Below are positions 1 to 9,656 of a DNA stretch of 54,112 nt, piece after piece. The stretch lies in contig VFLI01000070.1 in NCBI GenBank assembly GCA_009885105.1, positions 1 through 54,112 on the forward strand, given 5' to 3'. Position numbers and translations under genes: made by a program. Position 1 is the first letter of the stretch. Each line of letters starts with the position of its first letter. Source of the DNA: Spirochaetia bacterium (lineage in GTDB: Bacteria; Spirochaetota; Leptospiria; Leptospirales; Leptonemataceae). A model generated the notes under the pieces. It did not search any database, had not been told where the DNA came from, and saw only the letters and a list, made by a program, of their open reading frames with translations.

Positions 1-78
1 AGGGATTCGAACCCTCGGACAGGTTGCCCTGTCAACAGTTTTCGAGACTGGCCCTTTCAACCACTCAGGCACCTCTCC
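1..78 (-). tRNA. tRNA-Ser (anticodon CGA), 3' end cut by window edge
   Basis: Read on the minus strand, the sequence begins with a GGAGAGG acceptor arm near 78, followed by a D arm, an anticodon loop CTCGAAA (anticodon CGA, reading UCG codons), a long variable arm (GTTGACAGGGCAACCTGTC type) and a T arm with GTTCGAAT. The long variable arm and the anticodon identify a class II serine tRNA. The last bases of the acceptor stem lie outside the window, so the 3' end and any encoded CCA cannot be seen. Confidence 0.93.
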
Positions 79-114
79 CGTGAAAATCCAGATTTGGCTG
101 GGCCCCTGGATTTG

Positions 115-1185
115 CTATAGTTTTTTTTCGCCCGAGTCGGCAACTTCCCAGGTAAACATCATAGCGCCGTATGTGAAACCGGCGCCGTAGCCGGAGCACA
201 GGACAAGATCGCCTTTTTTCAAGAGACCCTTTGTATAGTGTTCATTCATCGCTGTGGGAAGCCCGGCCGTGCTGATCCCGCCGTATTTTTCCAGCGTATA
301 GGGAATTTTTACAAATGGAAAGCCCACATGTTCGCAGAGCGATTTTATCACATGGACGTTGGTCTGATGCGGAACGTAAAGATCAATGTCCGTCTTATGT
401 ATTCCAAAGGCTGTTGCGGCTTGAATGACAGCATCGAGAGATTCTTTTGATTTTGTCAGAGCCAGTTTCAGCGAGACTTTTCCCTCCATTAAAGGCAGCG
501 GTCTTTGCGCTGTTATCATGTCCTTGCCGTCGAAGTAGTCCTCCAGGCGGTTGAATTTTTCCTGATATATCGTTTCCTGCTGCATCGCCAGGGAGGGCGC
601 TGTGCCCGTTGAAAAAATTGGAGATGGCAGTGTTTTTTTTCCGGCAGGGACGGCCGACACAGTCTCGTTCTCGGCCCGGCTTTCCACCACCGCCGCGCCG
701 GAACCGTCACCGAACAGAGTCGTTGACCTGTCTTTAAAATTGAGGGCCCGGGAGAGAGCGTCGCTTCCGATAACCAGAATCTTCGACGCCTGTCCGCTCA
801 GCGCCAGCGAGACGGCCAGCCGCATACCGAACAGCCAGCCCGTGCAGCCTGCCTGGATATCAAGCGACGTGGCGTGTGTCGCTCCAAGTTTCTGCTGAAT
901 TTTCGACGCTGTCGAAGGATAAAGATGGTCCTGCGAATTGGTGGCGCAAATAATAAAATCGATTGAATCGGCTAAAATACCCGCTCTGCGAAGAGCTTCG
1001 GACGCCGCATCGCTTCCCATATCCGTTGTGGTGCGGTCCGCCTCGATCCGACTTCTTGTGCGGATGCCGATATTCTTCACTATCCATTCATCGGATGTGT
1101 CGACGAGCTTTTCCCAGTCCTGGTTTGTGATTCGCCGCGACGGAATGCACGACCCGATTCCTGTGACAGCCGCTCTATGGGACAA
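115..1185 (-). CDS. FabH-like 3-oxoacyl-ACP synthase III with altered catalytic triad
   Basis: This 356-residue thiolase-fold protein resembles beta-ketoacyl-ACP synthase III, which condenses acyl-CoA with malonyl-ACP. The N-terminal region has the FabH pattern SDEWI..NIGIRTR. The nucleophile is Cys114 (QAGCTGW), the catalytic His is His273 (VPHQTN), and the C-terminal glycine-rich GAGFTYGA is present. The third residue, normally Asn in YGNTS, is Gly303 in YGGIS. The start is a TTG at 1185 preceded by GGTGGAG; the nearby ATG of the leader is out of frame. It is followed by tRNA-Ser on the same strand and divergent from secA. With the Asn missing it may be a specialised ketosynthase or acyltransferase rather than the housekeeping FabH. 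Family assignment is firm, exact reaction is not. Confidence 0.85.
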   Translation of the reverse strand: MSHRAAVTGIGSCIPSRRITNQDWEKLVDTSDEWIVKNIGIRTRSRIEADRTTTDMGSDAASEALRRAGILADSIDFIICATNSQDHLYPSTASKIQQKLGATHATSLDIQAGCTGWLFGMRLAVSLALSGQASKILVIGSDALSRALNFKDRSTTLFGDGSGAAVVESRAENETVSAVPAGKKTLPSPIFSTGTAPSLAMQQETIYQEKFNRLEDYFDGKDMITAQRPLPLMEGKVSLKLALTKSKESLDAVIQAATAFGIHKTDIDLYVPHQTNVHVIKSLCEHVGFPFVKIPYTLEKYGGISTAGLPTAMNEHYTKGLLKKGDLVLCSGYGAGFTYGAMMFTWEVADSGEKKL

Positions 1186-1330
1186 AACCGTACATCTCCA
1201 CCAGTTCCTGAATTCCAGTCATGAGGGACAACAAATCTATTGACAGGGTGCCTGGAACACAAGAAATTGATAGCTCGGATTGAAAATCCGGGAAAATTCC
1301 TTATCCTGCACCGGAATGGTGCAAAATACC

Positions 1331-4147
1331 ATGATTGAAAAAGCACTGACTCTTATTTTTGGTTCCAAACATGAACGGGACATCAAACGCATAAATCCCC
1401 TTGTTGAGCGCATCAACGCTCTGGAAGATACGATGCGCCAAAAAAAACCGGAGGATTTCCGCGCTCTGACGCTGTCTTTCAAAGAACGCATCAGCAAGGG
1501 TGAAACCCTGGACGATATCCTTCCGGAAGCTTTTGCCGCCGTTCGTGAAGCGGCCTGGCGGACACTGGGACTCCGGCATTTCGACGTGCAGATGATCGGC
1601 GGGATTGTTCTGCACGAGGGCAAGATCGCCGAGATGAAGACGGGGGAAGGTAAAACTCTGACATCGACCAGTTCGATATATCTGAATTCGCTCTCCGGCA
1701 AAGGCGTTCATGTTGTCACCGTCAACGATTACCTGGCCCGCCGCGATGCCAACTGGATGAAACCGATTTACGATTATCTGGGAATCAGCGTGGGCGTCAT
1801 CCAGCACGATCTCGATTACGCGGAACGTCAGAAGGCGTACGCCGCGGACATCACATACGGCACCAACAATGAATTTGGATTTGATTTTCTCAGGGACAAC
1901 ATGGTGGCGGAAAGAGAATTCCGGGTCCAGCGTCCTCACAATTACGGAATCGTTGATGAGGTCGACTCGATTCTGATTGACGAGGCGAGAACTCCTCTGA
2001 TTATATCCGGTCCCGCGGAAGAGAACACAGAAAGATACGCGACAATCGACAGGGCCATTCTCCAGCTGATGGCGGACGAGGGCGTGGCGCCGGAACCGCC
2101 GCCGCGCATTGTCGAGCCGGGAAAAGAGGAGCCGCATGTAACTCCCGGCTTTTATTACGATACAGATGAAAAATCGCGGAACGTTCTTCTAACAGAAGCG
2201 GGCGTTCACAGACTGGAAGAAATCCTGAAGGTCGAGAATCTGTTCGCTCCGGAAAACGTCGATCTGGTCGCGCATACTTCGCAGGCGCTGCGCGCGCATT
2301 TGATCTATAAAGATGAGGTCGACTACGTTGTGCGCGATAACGAGGTTATCATCGTCGATGAGCATACGGGAAGATTGATGGAAGGACGCCGCTACAGCGA
2401 CGGACTCCACCAGGCGATCGAGGCAAAAGAAAGAGTCGAGATCAAACGAGAAACGCAGACTCTGGCCACCATCACATTTCAGAATTATTTTCGGATTTAC
2501 AAGAAACTGGCCGGTATGACGGGAACGGCGGACACAGAGGCGGAAGAATTTAAGAAAATATACAAATTAGAAGTGGTTGTGATTCCAACCAACGTGAGGG
2601 TAGTCCGTATTGATCATCCGGACAGGGTCTATCGCACGGAGCGCGAAAAATTCAGCGCAATCATTGAGGAAATCAGGGACTGCAACGAACGAAAGCAGCC
2701 CGTGCTTGTTGGAACAATTTCGATTGAAAAATCGGAACTTCTGTCATCGCTTCTGCGAAAGCACGGCATAACGCATTCTGTTCTGAACGCGAAACAGCAC
2801 GATAAAGAAGCGGAAGTCGTGGCAAATGCCGGAAAACCCGGAGCCTGCACCGTGGCGACCAACATGGCCGGACGCGGAACTGACATCGTCCTGGGCGGCG
2901 CGCCGCAGTATGCAAAAGACCTGGAAGAGATTGAGGAATCGGAGGCGGGCGTCGCGGAATTCAAAGAGGCTCTGCGAAAAAAACAGTGGGAGGCTGCGCG
3001 AGAGGCCATGACAAAAATTTCCAGCGGGGCCAAAAGCACTGTTGCGAAAGAGATTTACGACCGTTCCCAGATCTGGATGGCAAGTCACAATGCGGTCAAA
3101 GCCGCCGGAGGGCTTCACATCCTGGGCACGGAGCGGCATGAGGCCCGGCGGATTGACAATCAGCTTCGCGGCCGGTCCGGCCGTCAGGGCGATCCGGGAT
3201 CGAGCCGTTTTTATCTGAGTCTGGAAGACAATCTCATGCGAATTTTCGGCGGTCCGCGGATTATGGGACTGATGGAGCGCCTTGGCATGACGGAAGGTCA
3301 GGAGCTTGAGGCAAGAATGGTGGACCGGGCGATTGCGCGGGCGCAGAAGCGCGTGGAGAGCCACAACTTTGATATAAGAAAACATCTGCTGGAATACGAT
3401 GATGTGATGAACCGACAGCGCGAGTATGTATATCTCGAGCGCAATGCAATCATGGATAACGACAATGTCCGGGATCGCTGTTTCATCTGGATGAAAGAAG
3501 TGATAGAGAATAAAATACTCGATTTCTGCGAAGGATCGGATTCCTCAAAATGGGAGCTGGATTCTCTGTCTGAGTGGTCACGGTCGGCCCTGGGAACAGA
3601 TCTTGTAATAAAGCCGGAGCAATTCAAGCGGTCATCGAAAGCTCAGCTGGATCTCTTCAATTTTGCCTGGGAAAATCTGCGGGATATCTACTTAAAGAAG
3701 GTCGAATCAATCGGTTCCGATCAATTCGCGCATGTAGAAAGAAGAATCGCCCTGGATACAATCGACGCCCGCTGGAAAGAGCACCTTTACACGATGGATC
3801 ATCTTCGTGAGGGAATCTGGTCCACATCATACGCGGAAAAAAATCCTCTGGTGGAATACAAGCTGGAGGGTTTTCGCGCTTTCGATGCTATGGTAAACAC
3901 CGTCAAAGAACAGATTACTGAATTTCTTTTCAGGGTTCATATTGAAGGGCCCGTCTCTCTTTCGCCAATAAAGCGCACGCAGGGCGAGGCTGTTCACAAC
4001 ACGGTGGAAAGTTTCAGCGGGCAGGGCGGCATGCCGGGATTGGACGGGAAAGCCGTTCCCGTTGCGAATAAGAAAAACACGGACGCCAAATCGGTTTCCG
4101 GCGGCGGATCTTCCAAGAGAAAAAATTCACGCAGGCGAAGACATTGA
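1331..4147 (+). CDS. secA: Protein translocase ATPase SecA
   Basis: SecA is the ATPase motor that drives preproteins through SecYEG at the cytoplasmic membrane. The 938-residue product starts [11 protein letters not shown] at the ATG at 1331, the usual SecA N terminus; earlier in-frame TTG (1280) and ATG (1316) codons would add non-conserved residues. Visible motifs include Walker A (MKTGEGKT), a DEVD/DEAR Walker B region ([14 protein letters not shown]), the helicase motif [10 protein letters not shown] and [12 protein letters not shown] lysine/arginine-rich C terminus replaces the zinc-binding Cys motif that binds SecB in many bacteria: no Cys is present in the last 60 residues. The stop codon overlaps the TTG start of the next gene. 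Its partner secG lies at 39.5-39.9 kb. Confidence 0.98.
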   Translation: MIEKALTLIFGSKHERDIKRINPLVERINALEDTMRQKKPEDFRALTLSFKERISKGETLDDILPEAFAAVREAAWRTLGLRHFDVQMIGGIVLHEGKIAEMKTGEGKTLTSTSSIYLNSLSGKGVHVVTVNDYLARRDANWMKPIYDYLGISVGVIQHDLDYAERQKAYAADITYGTNNEFGFDFLRDNMVAEREFRVQRPHNYGIVDEVDSILIDEARTPLIISGPAEENTERYATIDRAILQLMADEGVAPEPPPRIVEPGKEEPHVTPGFYYDTDEKSRNVLLTEAGVHRLEEILKVENLFAPENVDLVAHTSQALRAHLIYKDEVDYVVRDNEVIIVDEHTGRLMEGRRYSDGLHQAIEAKERVEIKRETQTLATITFQNYFRIYKKLAGMTGTADTEAEEFKKIYKLEVVVIPTNVRVVRIDHPDRVYRTEREKFSAIIEEIRDCNERKQPVLVGTISIEKSELLSSLLRKHGITHSVLNAKQHDKEAEVVANAGKPGACTVATNMAGRGTDIVLGGAPQYAKDLEEIEESEAGVAEFKEALRKKQWEAAREAMTKISSGAKSTVAKEIYDRSQIWMASHNAVKAAGGLHILGTERHEARRIDNQLRGRSGRQGDPGSSRFYLSLEDNLMRIFGGPRIMGLMERLGMTEGQELEARMVDRAIARAQKRVESHNFDIRKHLLEYDDVMNRQREYVYLERNAIMDNDNVRDRCFIWMKEVIENKILDFCEGSDSSKWELDSLSEWSRSALGTDLVIKPEQFKRSSKAQLDLFNFAWENLRDIYLKKVESIGSDQFAHVERRIALDTIDARWKEHLYTMDHLREGIWSTSYAEKNPLVEYKLEGFRAFDAMVNTVKEQITEFLFRVHIEGPVSLSPIKRTQGEAVHNTVESFSGQGGMPGLDGKAVPVANKKNTDAKSVSGGGSSKRKNSRRRRH

Positions 4148-5097
4148 AGATATTTCAGAGGCAGCTGCTGGCGGCCATTTCTGTATTCGCTCTTTTCGCA
4201 TCGCAAACAATTCATGCTCAGGCCGAAGATGTTGATCGGGATAGAATAAAAAATCTAACGGACACACAGGTTACGGAGAGGCTTGAATATCTGGATAAGG
4301 CCTTTGCCGAAGGTCAGGATCGGGCGAAATACTGGTATTATGGATTCACCTCTGGCTTTGGATTGCTCGCCTTTGGATACGGTTTACAGGCCGCGACGAT
4401 TAAAATGCCTGACTCAATAGAGGAGCAGGTAGTGCTTTCCTATGCTGCAGGCGTGAATCCCAGACTGGTTGCGGCTCTGGCGGCAACCGGGGCTCCGGGC
4501 CGCACAAAAATCACGGACAGCGATCGGCTGCTGTACACGGCCGCGGCAGGAAGCGATGGATTTGTTCTCTCTACGTTGATGCAGGAATCGTTCAGACAGT
4601 CGGATCTGGTGCGATTCACAAAACAAAACGCGATCGTTAACGCCTGGTCGTCGTTTGTAGGTTTTGCAGCCCTGGCTGCTCTCCCGTTCTATCCAGCTTC
4701 CGCATCTTCTATGCTGAAAAGTATGCCGGATTCCACTCCGGAAGAGAGAAAAAAGAAACTGGAGCAGGCAGAAATGATGATGTCGGATGGCGCGCAGACT
4801 GAGGCGTTCGGCAAATCCTGGATCGCTCACACCGCCACGGCAGCCGTAAGCGTTCTGTCCGGCGCGGGATTGACAATGGGTTACAAGGGATCCGCGGCGG
4901 ACGGTTTTATGATATTTGCCGGCAGTATGCTCATCGGCGAAGCGCAGATACTTTCACAGCCGACTCAGGCCGTGGATGACTGGAATGATTACAGTTCACG
5001 TTTCTACGGCGACAAGAAATCTGCTTCAGAGCCGCCGGTTCAGTTTCGATCTTTCGCGATATATCCGGGCGGGTTTATTTTGATTTTTACTTTCTAA
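4144..5097 (+). CDS. Secreted or membrane-associated protein of unknown function
   Basis: I do not recognise the family. The 317-residue product has a clear signal peptide (basic MKIFQRQ, hydrophobic core, cleavage near IHAQAE at about residue 26). Several later hydrophobic stretches (about residues 68-85, 165-185, 225-245 and 255-270) suggest membrane segments or a hydrophobic outer-membrane protein. The start is a TTG that overlaps the secA stop codon (TTGA at 4144-4147), which suggests translational coupling to secA. It ends with an aromatic/hydrophobic tail (FILIFTF), a pattern that can accompany beta-barrel or membrane proteins. Co-transcription with secA does not by itself show a role in secretion. 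Confidence 0.75.
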   Translation: MKIFQRQLLAAISVFALFASQTIHAQAEDVDRDRIKNLTDTQVTERLEYLDKAFAEGQDRAKYWYYGFTSGFGLLAFGYGLQAATIKMPDSIEEQVVLSYAAGVNPRLVAALAATGAPGRTKITDSDRLLYTAAAGSDGFVLSTLMQESFRQSDLVRFTKQNAIVNAWSSFVGFAALAALPFYPASASSMLKSMPDSTPEERKKKLEQAEMMMSDGAQTEAFGKSWIAHTATAAVSVLSGAGLTMGYKGSAADGFMIFAGSMLIGEAQILSQPTQAVDDWNDYSSRFYGDKKSASEPPVQFRSFAIYPGGFILIFTF

Positions 5098-5163
5098 CCC
5101 GGCGAAACTCCTTAAATCCCAGCCTGGGCGCAGGAGCGAAATTCCGATTTTCAGTGAACAAAA

Positions 5164-5856
5164 ATGGATGAAAAAAATAATAAAATATCCCTAAAACAGA
5201 GATTCTTATTCTGGTTTCTGCCCCTGGTAATTTCTCTTCTGCAGCGATTCATCGGCGTCACTTCGCGCCGGATTGATATTGGGAAAGAGAACTTGGACGG
5301 TTTGAAAGAGACCGGCAGATCCTGGATTTTTTCCATCTGGCATACGAATGTGCTGTATTCTCCCTATCTGAACAGGAATATGAACGTGGCCGTTATGATA
5401 TCCTCGTCCAGAGACGGCGAGTACATCACAAATATTGTCGAAAGATTTGGAAATTTCGGGATTCGAGGCAGCACATCGCGCGGGGGCCTGAAAGCCCTGC
5501 GCGCATTGATCCATCATCTTAAAAAGAGCGGCTGCGCGGCATTCACGCCGGACGGACCGAGAGGCCCCGCTTTTAAAGTTCAGAGCGGCATCATAACGGC
5601 CGCGGCCAACTCGGGTGTTCCGATAGTGCCGTTTCATTACGAATGCACGCGGCAGTGGATTGCAAAGAAAGCATGGGATCAGCATAGAGTTCCAAAACCG
5701 TTCACGACTTTTATCGTGTCCTACGGCAAACCGATATTTGTCCCGCCCGCGCTTCCGGAAGAGGAGTTTGAAAAAGCCCGGGAGAACGTGGAACGCGCCA
5801 TGCTGGATAATATGGAATTATGCAGGCAAAAAGCCGATGAGCTGAGAAAAGCCTGA
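5164..5856 (+). CDS. DUF374 lysophospholipid-acyltransferase-like protein
   Basis: The 230-residue protein matches the DUF374 group of PlsC-like acyltransferases, which probably transfer acyl chains to lipid or lipid A precursors at the inner membrane. It has an N-terminal hydrophobic helix (about residues 13-28), the block SIWHTNVL (His of the HX4D-like site), the block RGSTSRGG, and the hallmark TPDGPRGP near residue 137. A hydrophobic strand with VPIVPFHY follows, as expected. The gene stops at 5856, immediately adjacent to the stop of the opposite-strand phosphoesterase, with no bases between the two; the junction TGATCA supplies both stop codons. The acyl acceptor cannot be told from sequence. 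Confidence 0.85.
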   Translation: MDEKNNKISLKQRFLFWFLPLVISLLQRFIGVTSRRIDIGKENLDGLKETGRSWIFSIWHTNVLYSPYLNRNMNVAVMISSSRDGEYITNIVERFGNFGIRGSTSRGGLKALRALIHHLKKSGCAAFTPDGPRGPAFKVQSGIITAAANSGVPIVPFHYECTRQWIAKKAWDQHRVPKPFTTFIVSYGKPIFVPPALPEEEFEKARENVERAMLDNMELCRQKADELRKA

Positions 5857-7032
5857 TCAGCAGCGGCAAAGAACGATCTCAGTAATTTCGGAAGGTGCGC
5901 CCAGGCGAAGCGGAGGCCCCCAGTAACCCGTGCCGCGGCTCGTGTATACCCAGAGATTTCGAAACCGATGAAGGCCGCTTGAAAACGGCTGCACCAGCCG
6001 CACCAGCAGATTGCCGGGAAAATACTGTCCTCCGTGTGTGTGACCGCACAGAACAAGGTCAAAACCTGCCTCCGATGCTTCGAATGCGGAACGCGGCTGA
6101 TGCGCAAGAAGAAGCTTGAAATGCGACGACACAGACCCGCGCAGAGCGGCGTGAGGATCGGAGGCATGCGAAGGGATGTGCGCATGAGCCTGAATATCCG
6201 TCACTCCGCCGAGAAGCAGCCGGGCTTTTCTTCTTTTAATCTGGACATGTTCGTTGATCAGCACCCGGATCCCGAGGCCGGTCACCTCCTTTACCCAGCT
6301 CGCAGCTCCGGAGTAGTATTCATGATTTCCCAGAACAAAATACACTCCGTCCTTTGCGCTTAGCCGGGAAAGAGGCTCGGAGTCGTCCCGCAGTTCTTCC
6401 ACGCTGCCGTCCACCAGGTCGCCCGTTATCGCAAGCAGATCCGGATTCAGTGAATTGGCTTTCTGTACAATGCTTTCGACAAACTGTCTTTTGATTGTGG
6501 GACCGATGTGAACATCGGAAAGCTGAACGATTCTATAACCGTCCAGATCGGGATGGAGGTCTTTCACTGCTACATCCACTCTTCGCACGACGGGAATTTT
6601 TCTCGCCGCATGAAAACCGTAAAGGGCAAGCACGGCCACGATCAGGAGTATCCCGGAATCCAGGGACCTTCGGCTCAGTGTCTCAAATTCAGAAAGCGCG
6701 GGGAAAATATATTCCAGCAGAGACAGAAAAAGCAGAGCCACATCTCGCAGAAGAAAAAATGACAACAGCAGCGTGACGAATCCGAATCCTGTATAAGCGA
6801 TCCAGGCAATTGTTTCAAAACCTGGCAGCCTTTCATAGAAAAGCCGCGAAAGCAGGGTGAGAGGAAGCGCCACAAAAGCAAGAATGAGGACGCTCCAGGC
6901 GGCGTTTCGCAGAGATCCCGGCGGGATCAGCCCGAAAACCGATTTGCCGGTGTAGAAGTAAGCGGAAAAAACAACGCTCAGCGCTATAAGAAAAATGAGA
7001 ACAAACCGCAGTCGGAAACGAAAAGACCGCAT
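5857..7032 (-). CDS. Membrane-anchored calcineurin-like metallophosphoesterase (YkuE/YaeI-like)
   Basis: The 391-residue protein has an N-terminal membrane part of about four helices (residues 8-145) followed by a metallophosphoesterase domain. Metal-binding motifs are complete: D173 and H175 in LSDVHIG, D205 in TGDLVDG, N236-H237 in GNHEYY, a later His in LLAHQP and CGHTHGGQ. YkuE-type enzymes hydrolyse phosphate esters or diphosphates, some of them lipid-linked. The ATG at 7032 directly abuts the TAA of the upstream cyclase gene, so the two are almost certainly co-translated. The pairing of a nucleotide cyclase with a phosphoesterase is suggestive, but the substrate is not evident from the sequence. 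Confidence 0.9.
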   Translation of the reverse strand: MRSFRFRLRFVLIFLIALSVVFSAYFYTGKSVFGLIPPGSLRNAAWSVLILAFVALPLTLLSRLFYERLPGFETIAWIAYTGFGFVTLLLSFFLLRDVALLFLSLLEYIFPALSEFETLSRRSLDSGILLIVAVLALYGFHAARKIPVVRRVDVAVKDLHPDLDGYRIVQLSDVHIGPTIKRQFVESIVQKANSLNPDLLAITGDLVDGSVEELRDDSEPLSRLSAKDGVYFVLGNHEYYSGAASWVKEVTGLGIRVLINEHVQIKRRKARLLLGGVTDIQAHAHIPSHASDPHAALRGSVSSHFKLLLAHQPRSAFEASEAGFDLVLCGHTHGGQYFPGNLLVRLVQPFSSGLHRFRNLWVYTSRGTGYWGPPLRLGAPSEITEIVLCRC

Positions 7033-8994
7033 TTATTGCTTCGCAGCCTGACGGCGAAGGATTGCTTCATGCTCCGGTTTGATGCCTTTAATAAAATACA
7101 TCCGGATGTCGTTCTTTCCTTTCACCTGAATGAGACCCCTTTCTTCCGCATCGACATATTCGCGCACAAGCGCGTATGTGGTCTCTGAAACGTTTACCCG
7201 GCCGATCTGTCCGGTTTCCTCGATGCGGCTGGCCGTATTGACGGTATCGCCCCAGATATCATAAACAAATTTTTTCTCTCCAATCACGCCCGCAACAACC
7301 GGACCCGTGTGAAGCCCTATACGAATATTCCAGCCGCCGATTCGAGTGGACTGATTCTGAACAGTCAGCATGAACGACTGCATCTCGAGAGCGCAGAGAA
7401 TGGCATCCAGAGCATGCGTCATATTCTGCTGGGGAAGTCCGCCGGCGCACATATACGAATCCCCGATTGTTTTGAGTTTTTCCAGGCCGTATTTATCCAT
7501 AAGGCCGTCAAAAAAACGAAAACATCTGTCGAGTTCTTCCACCAGAATATCCGGAGGCATCTTTTCTGCCGCAGTTGTGAATCCTTCAAAATCTGTAAAA
7601 AGAACTGTGACGGACGGTATGTAAACAGGCTTGACCCGGCCTTTCAATTTGAGTTCTTCAGCCACGGGGGCGGGCAGAATATTCAGAAGCAAGCGGTCAG
7701 AACGATCGCGCGCCTCTGCAAGTTCTGTCGTGCGCTCGACGACTTTCTCCTCCATCTTACGGGAGAGAACTTCCGCTGTATTGAATGCCGATGCGAATCT
7801 TCGCGAAAGTAGAAACGCCTGAGAGAAAAAGAAAATAAATACTCCGACAGGCACAAGGAATACTGACTGGATCATGCGCCGAGCATACGCCACATCGTTG
7901 ACTGCCGTTAACAGCAGAATCACCGCCCCGAAAAGAAAGGTGCGTGCAGTCTCTCTCCTGTGAATCGTTGCGCGAATAACCATGTAGAGCGCGTATACAG
8001 CGCACAGCAGAACGAACACATGATACGGATCCAGGGTCTGTGTATAAAATGGCAGCGGAGCGATGATGACGATACTGGAAAAAACCAGCGTAATTACAAT
8101 AAGTATCCTGTCGAGAATTCTCACCCTCTCCTGAGGAAACAACGAGGACAGAAACAGAATGATTGAGGGACCGGCCAGGTAAAAAGTTATGTATTCAAAA
8201 AAAGTAGACACCTGCCAGGTGATCGGCAGAATGCGGTAAGCGAACGCTTCGCCGGTTACAAGAAGGCGTATTCCCATCGCCAGACAGAAAACAGCAAAGT
8301 AAACCGGTGAACGATCCTGCGGCCGCAGAACATAGAGACCAAAATGATACAGGGCCATAATAAAAAGGGCGCCAAAAAGAAAGATATCAAACCATATTTC
8401 TTTATCCTGCGAACCTTCCAGTTCTGTTCGCGTGCCGATTTCAATCGAATCTCGGAAACCTGGTCTTGGATATATGGAATTGGCCAGATGGAGAACCAGG
8501 TCAATTTTATCAGAAGCTTCCAGAGGCAGGACGATCGGCGCATAGTAAATTGGTTTTGTGGTTTCCGTTTCATCCATGATATTCGCATTGCGGGCGCGTT
8601 CGACGCCGTTGACAAAAAGAATAAAGACTGAGTCCATTGACGGCACGCGCAGGGCCAGATTTCTGGAGCCCGCGGGAAGTTTCATCTGAAGGCGAAACGT
8701 CGCTTTTCCAATTTTTGGCACGGGTTTACCGTCGACGGAATAATCCGTCCAGTGCGCCGGAACGGATACGTAATTCTTATTTGATTCCAGGGCTACCGTG
8801 TTGCCTGGTTCCAACAAGTCGTTCCACCAGAACTGCCAGAATCCTGCCAGTTTGACAGGCCCGCGCTCGGCAAAATCCCAGCCGCTCATATCAACACGTC
8901 CGTCCTCAATTTCAGGCGGCACAAAGCTTTCTCTCTCCCGCACACAGAAAATCGCGGTGAAAACAAGCAGTAAGGCGATTGATTTATTACTCAT
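7033..8994 (-). CDS. 7TMR-DISM adenylate cyclase (class III)
   Basis: This 653-residue receptor-type enzyme has a signal sequence and an extracytoplasmic DISM jelly-roll domain (about residues 30-180, with GFWQFWW). Seven membrane helices follow (about 195-385), then a short coiled coil with ERTTELAEARD, and a class III cyclase domain (about 455-645). Metal ligands are in FTDFEGF (near 468) and IGDSYM (near 511). The Lys of LKTIG and the Asp of VYDIWGD specify adenine, so ATP to cAMP is expected. The transition-state residues sit in NTASR. Upstream are yqgE and prfC on the same strand, and the phosphoesterase follows directly. The ATG lies behind an A/T-only leader with no Shine-Dalgarno sequence. 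Confidence 0.92.
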   Translation of the reverse strand: MSNKSIALLLVFTAIFCVRERESFVPPEIEDGRVDMSGWDFAERGPVKLAGFWQFWWNDLLEPGNTVALESNKNYVSVPAHWTDYSVDGKPVPKIGKATFRLQMKLPAGSRNLALRVPSMDSVFILFVNGVERARNANIMDETETTKPIYYAPIVLPLEASDKIDLVLHLANSIYPRPGFRDSIEIGTRTELEGSQDKEIWFDIFLFGALFIMALYHFGLYVLRPQDRSPVYFAVFCLAMGIRLLVTGEAFAYRILPITWQVSTFFEYITFYLAGPSIILFLSSLFPQERVRILDRILIVITLVFSSIVIIAPLPFYTQTLDPYHVFVLLCAVYALYMVIRATIHRRETARTFLFGAVILLLTAVNDVAYARRMIQSVFLVPVGVFIFFFSQAFLLSRRFASAFNTAEVLSRKMEEKVVERTTELAEARDRSDRLLLNILPAPVAEELKLKGRVKPVYIPSVTVLFTDFEGFTTAAEKMPPDILVEELDRCFRFFDGLMDKYGLEKLKTIGDSYMCAGGLPQQNMTHALDAILCALEMQSFMLTVQNQSTRIGGWNIRIGLHTGPVVAGVIGEKKFVYDIWGDTVNTASRIEETGQIGRVNVSETTYALVREYVDAEERGLIQVKGKNDIRMYFIKGIKPEHEAILRRQAAKQ

Positions 8995-9015
8995 ATAAAT
9001 AAAATAAAAAAAATA

Positions 9016-9624
9016 TCAATTAAGATTGGGATTTTGATTCGAGTCGGCAAAAATTTTGTAGATTCCGCCTTTTTCGCGCAGCGCGTCCTTCCAGCCCTTC
9101 TCCGGATTCTCATGAAATACAATCTTTGGCGCTGCTCTGTGATATATCCAGGAGCCGGATTCCATTTCTTTTTCGAGCTGACCTGGAGCCCAGCCGGAAT
9201 ACCCCAGAAATAGATGTATCTGAGGCCGGTCGTCGATGGGAATGGAATTCCAGGATTCTTCTTCGAAATATTTTTCCAGATTTTTAAATGAAGGCTCAAA
9301 AATAATACCGGCAACGGGCTCCAGACTCGAATCGCTTTTATCCTGATCCGGCAGCTCTGAATGCAGAACAAAGAGATACTCCTGCTGCACAGGTCCGCCC
9401 ACAAAAACTGGCGATGCAAAGCCCCGGGTCGTTGCAAAGCGGGGTATGATATCTCCGAGTGTGAGTTGAGATTTCCGGTTCACGACCAGGCCAAAAGCGC
9501 CTTCATTGTTGTGTTCCAGCATCAGCACGACCGTCTGAAAGAAATTCGGATCCGTCATATTGGATTCCGAAATAAGAAAAAAGCCTTTCAGAGACTGCGG
9601 CGGTATTTCAGCGGGAGATGTCAT
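9016..9624 (-). CDS. yqgE: YqgE/AlgH family protein (UPF0301, DUF179)
   Basis: The 202-residue product carries the DUF179 signature: GFFLISE near residue 15, then a TVVLMLEHN-type block, GAFGLVVNRKS, a FVGGPV strand, and the conserved C-terminal FLGYSGWAPGQLE. Structural studies of this family show a small alpha/beta fold, but no agreed biochemical role; the AlgH name comes from an effect on alginate in Pseudomonas. The gene lies 32 bases downstream of prfC and 21 bases upstream of the cyclase, so it is probably the second gene of that operon. I see no convincing Shine-Dalgarno sequence before the ATG at 9624. Confidence 0.93.
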   Translation of the reverse strand: MTSPAEIPPQSLKGFFLISESNMTDPNFFQTVVLMLEHNNEGAFGLVVNRKSQLTLGDIIPRFATTRGFASPVFVGGPVQQEYLFVLHSELPDQDKSDSSLEPVAGIIFEPSFKNLEKYFEEESWNSIPIDDRPQIHLFLGYSGWAPGQLEKEMESGSWIYHRAAPKIVFHENPEKGWKDALREKGGIYKIFADSNQNPNLN

Positions 9625-9656
9625 TTAACGCAATGGAAGCAGGGTCCGGAATAATT

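Noticed and set aside
2744..3385. Minus-strand frame within secA
   Set aside because: It is a shadow of secA with no ribosome binding site or recognisable motif.
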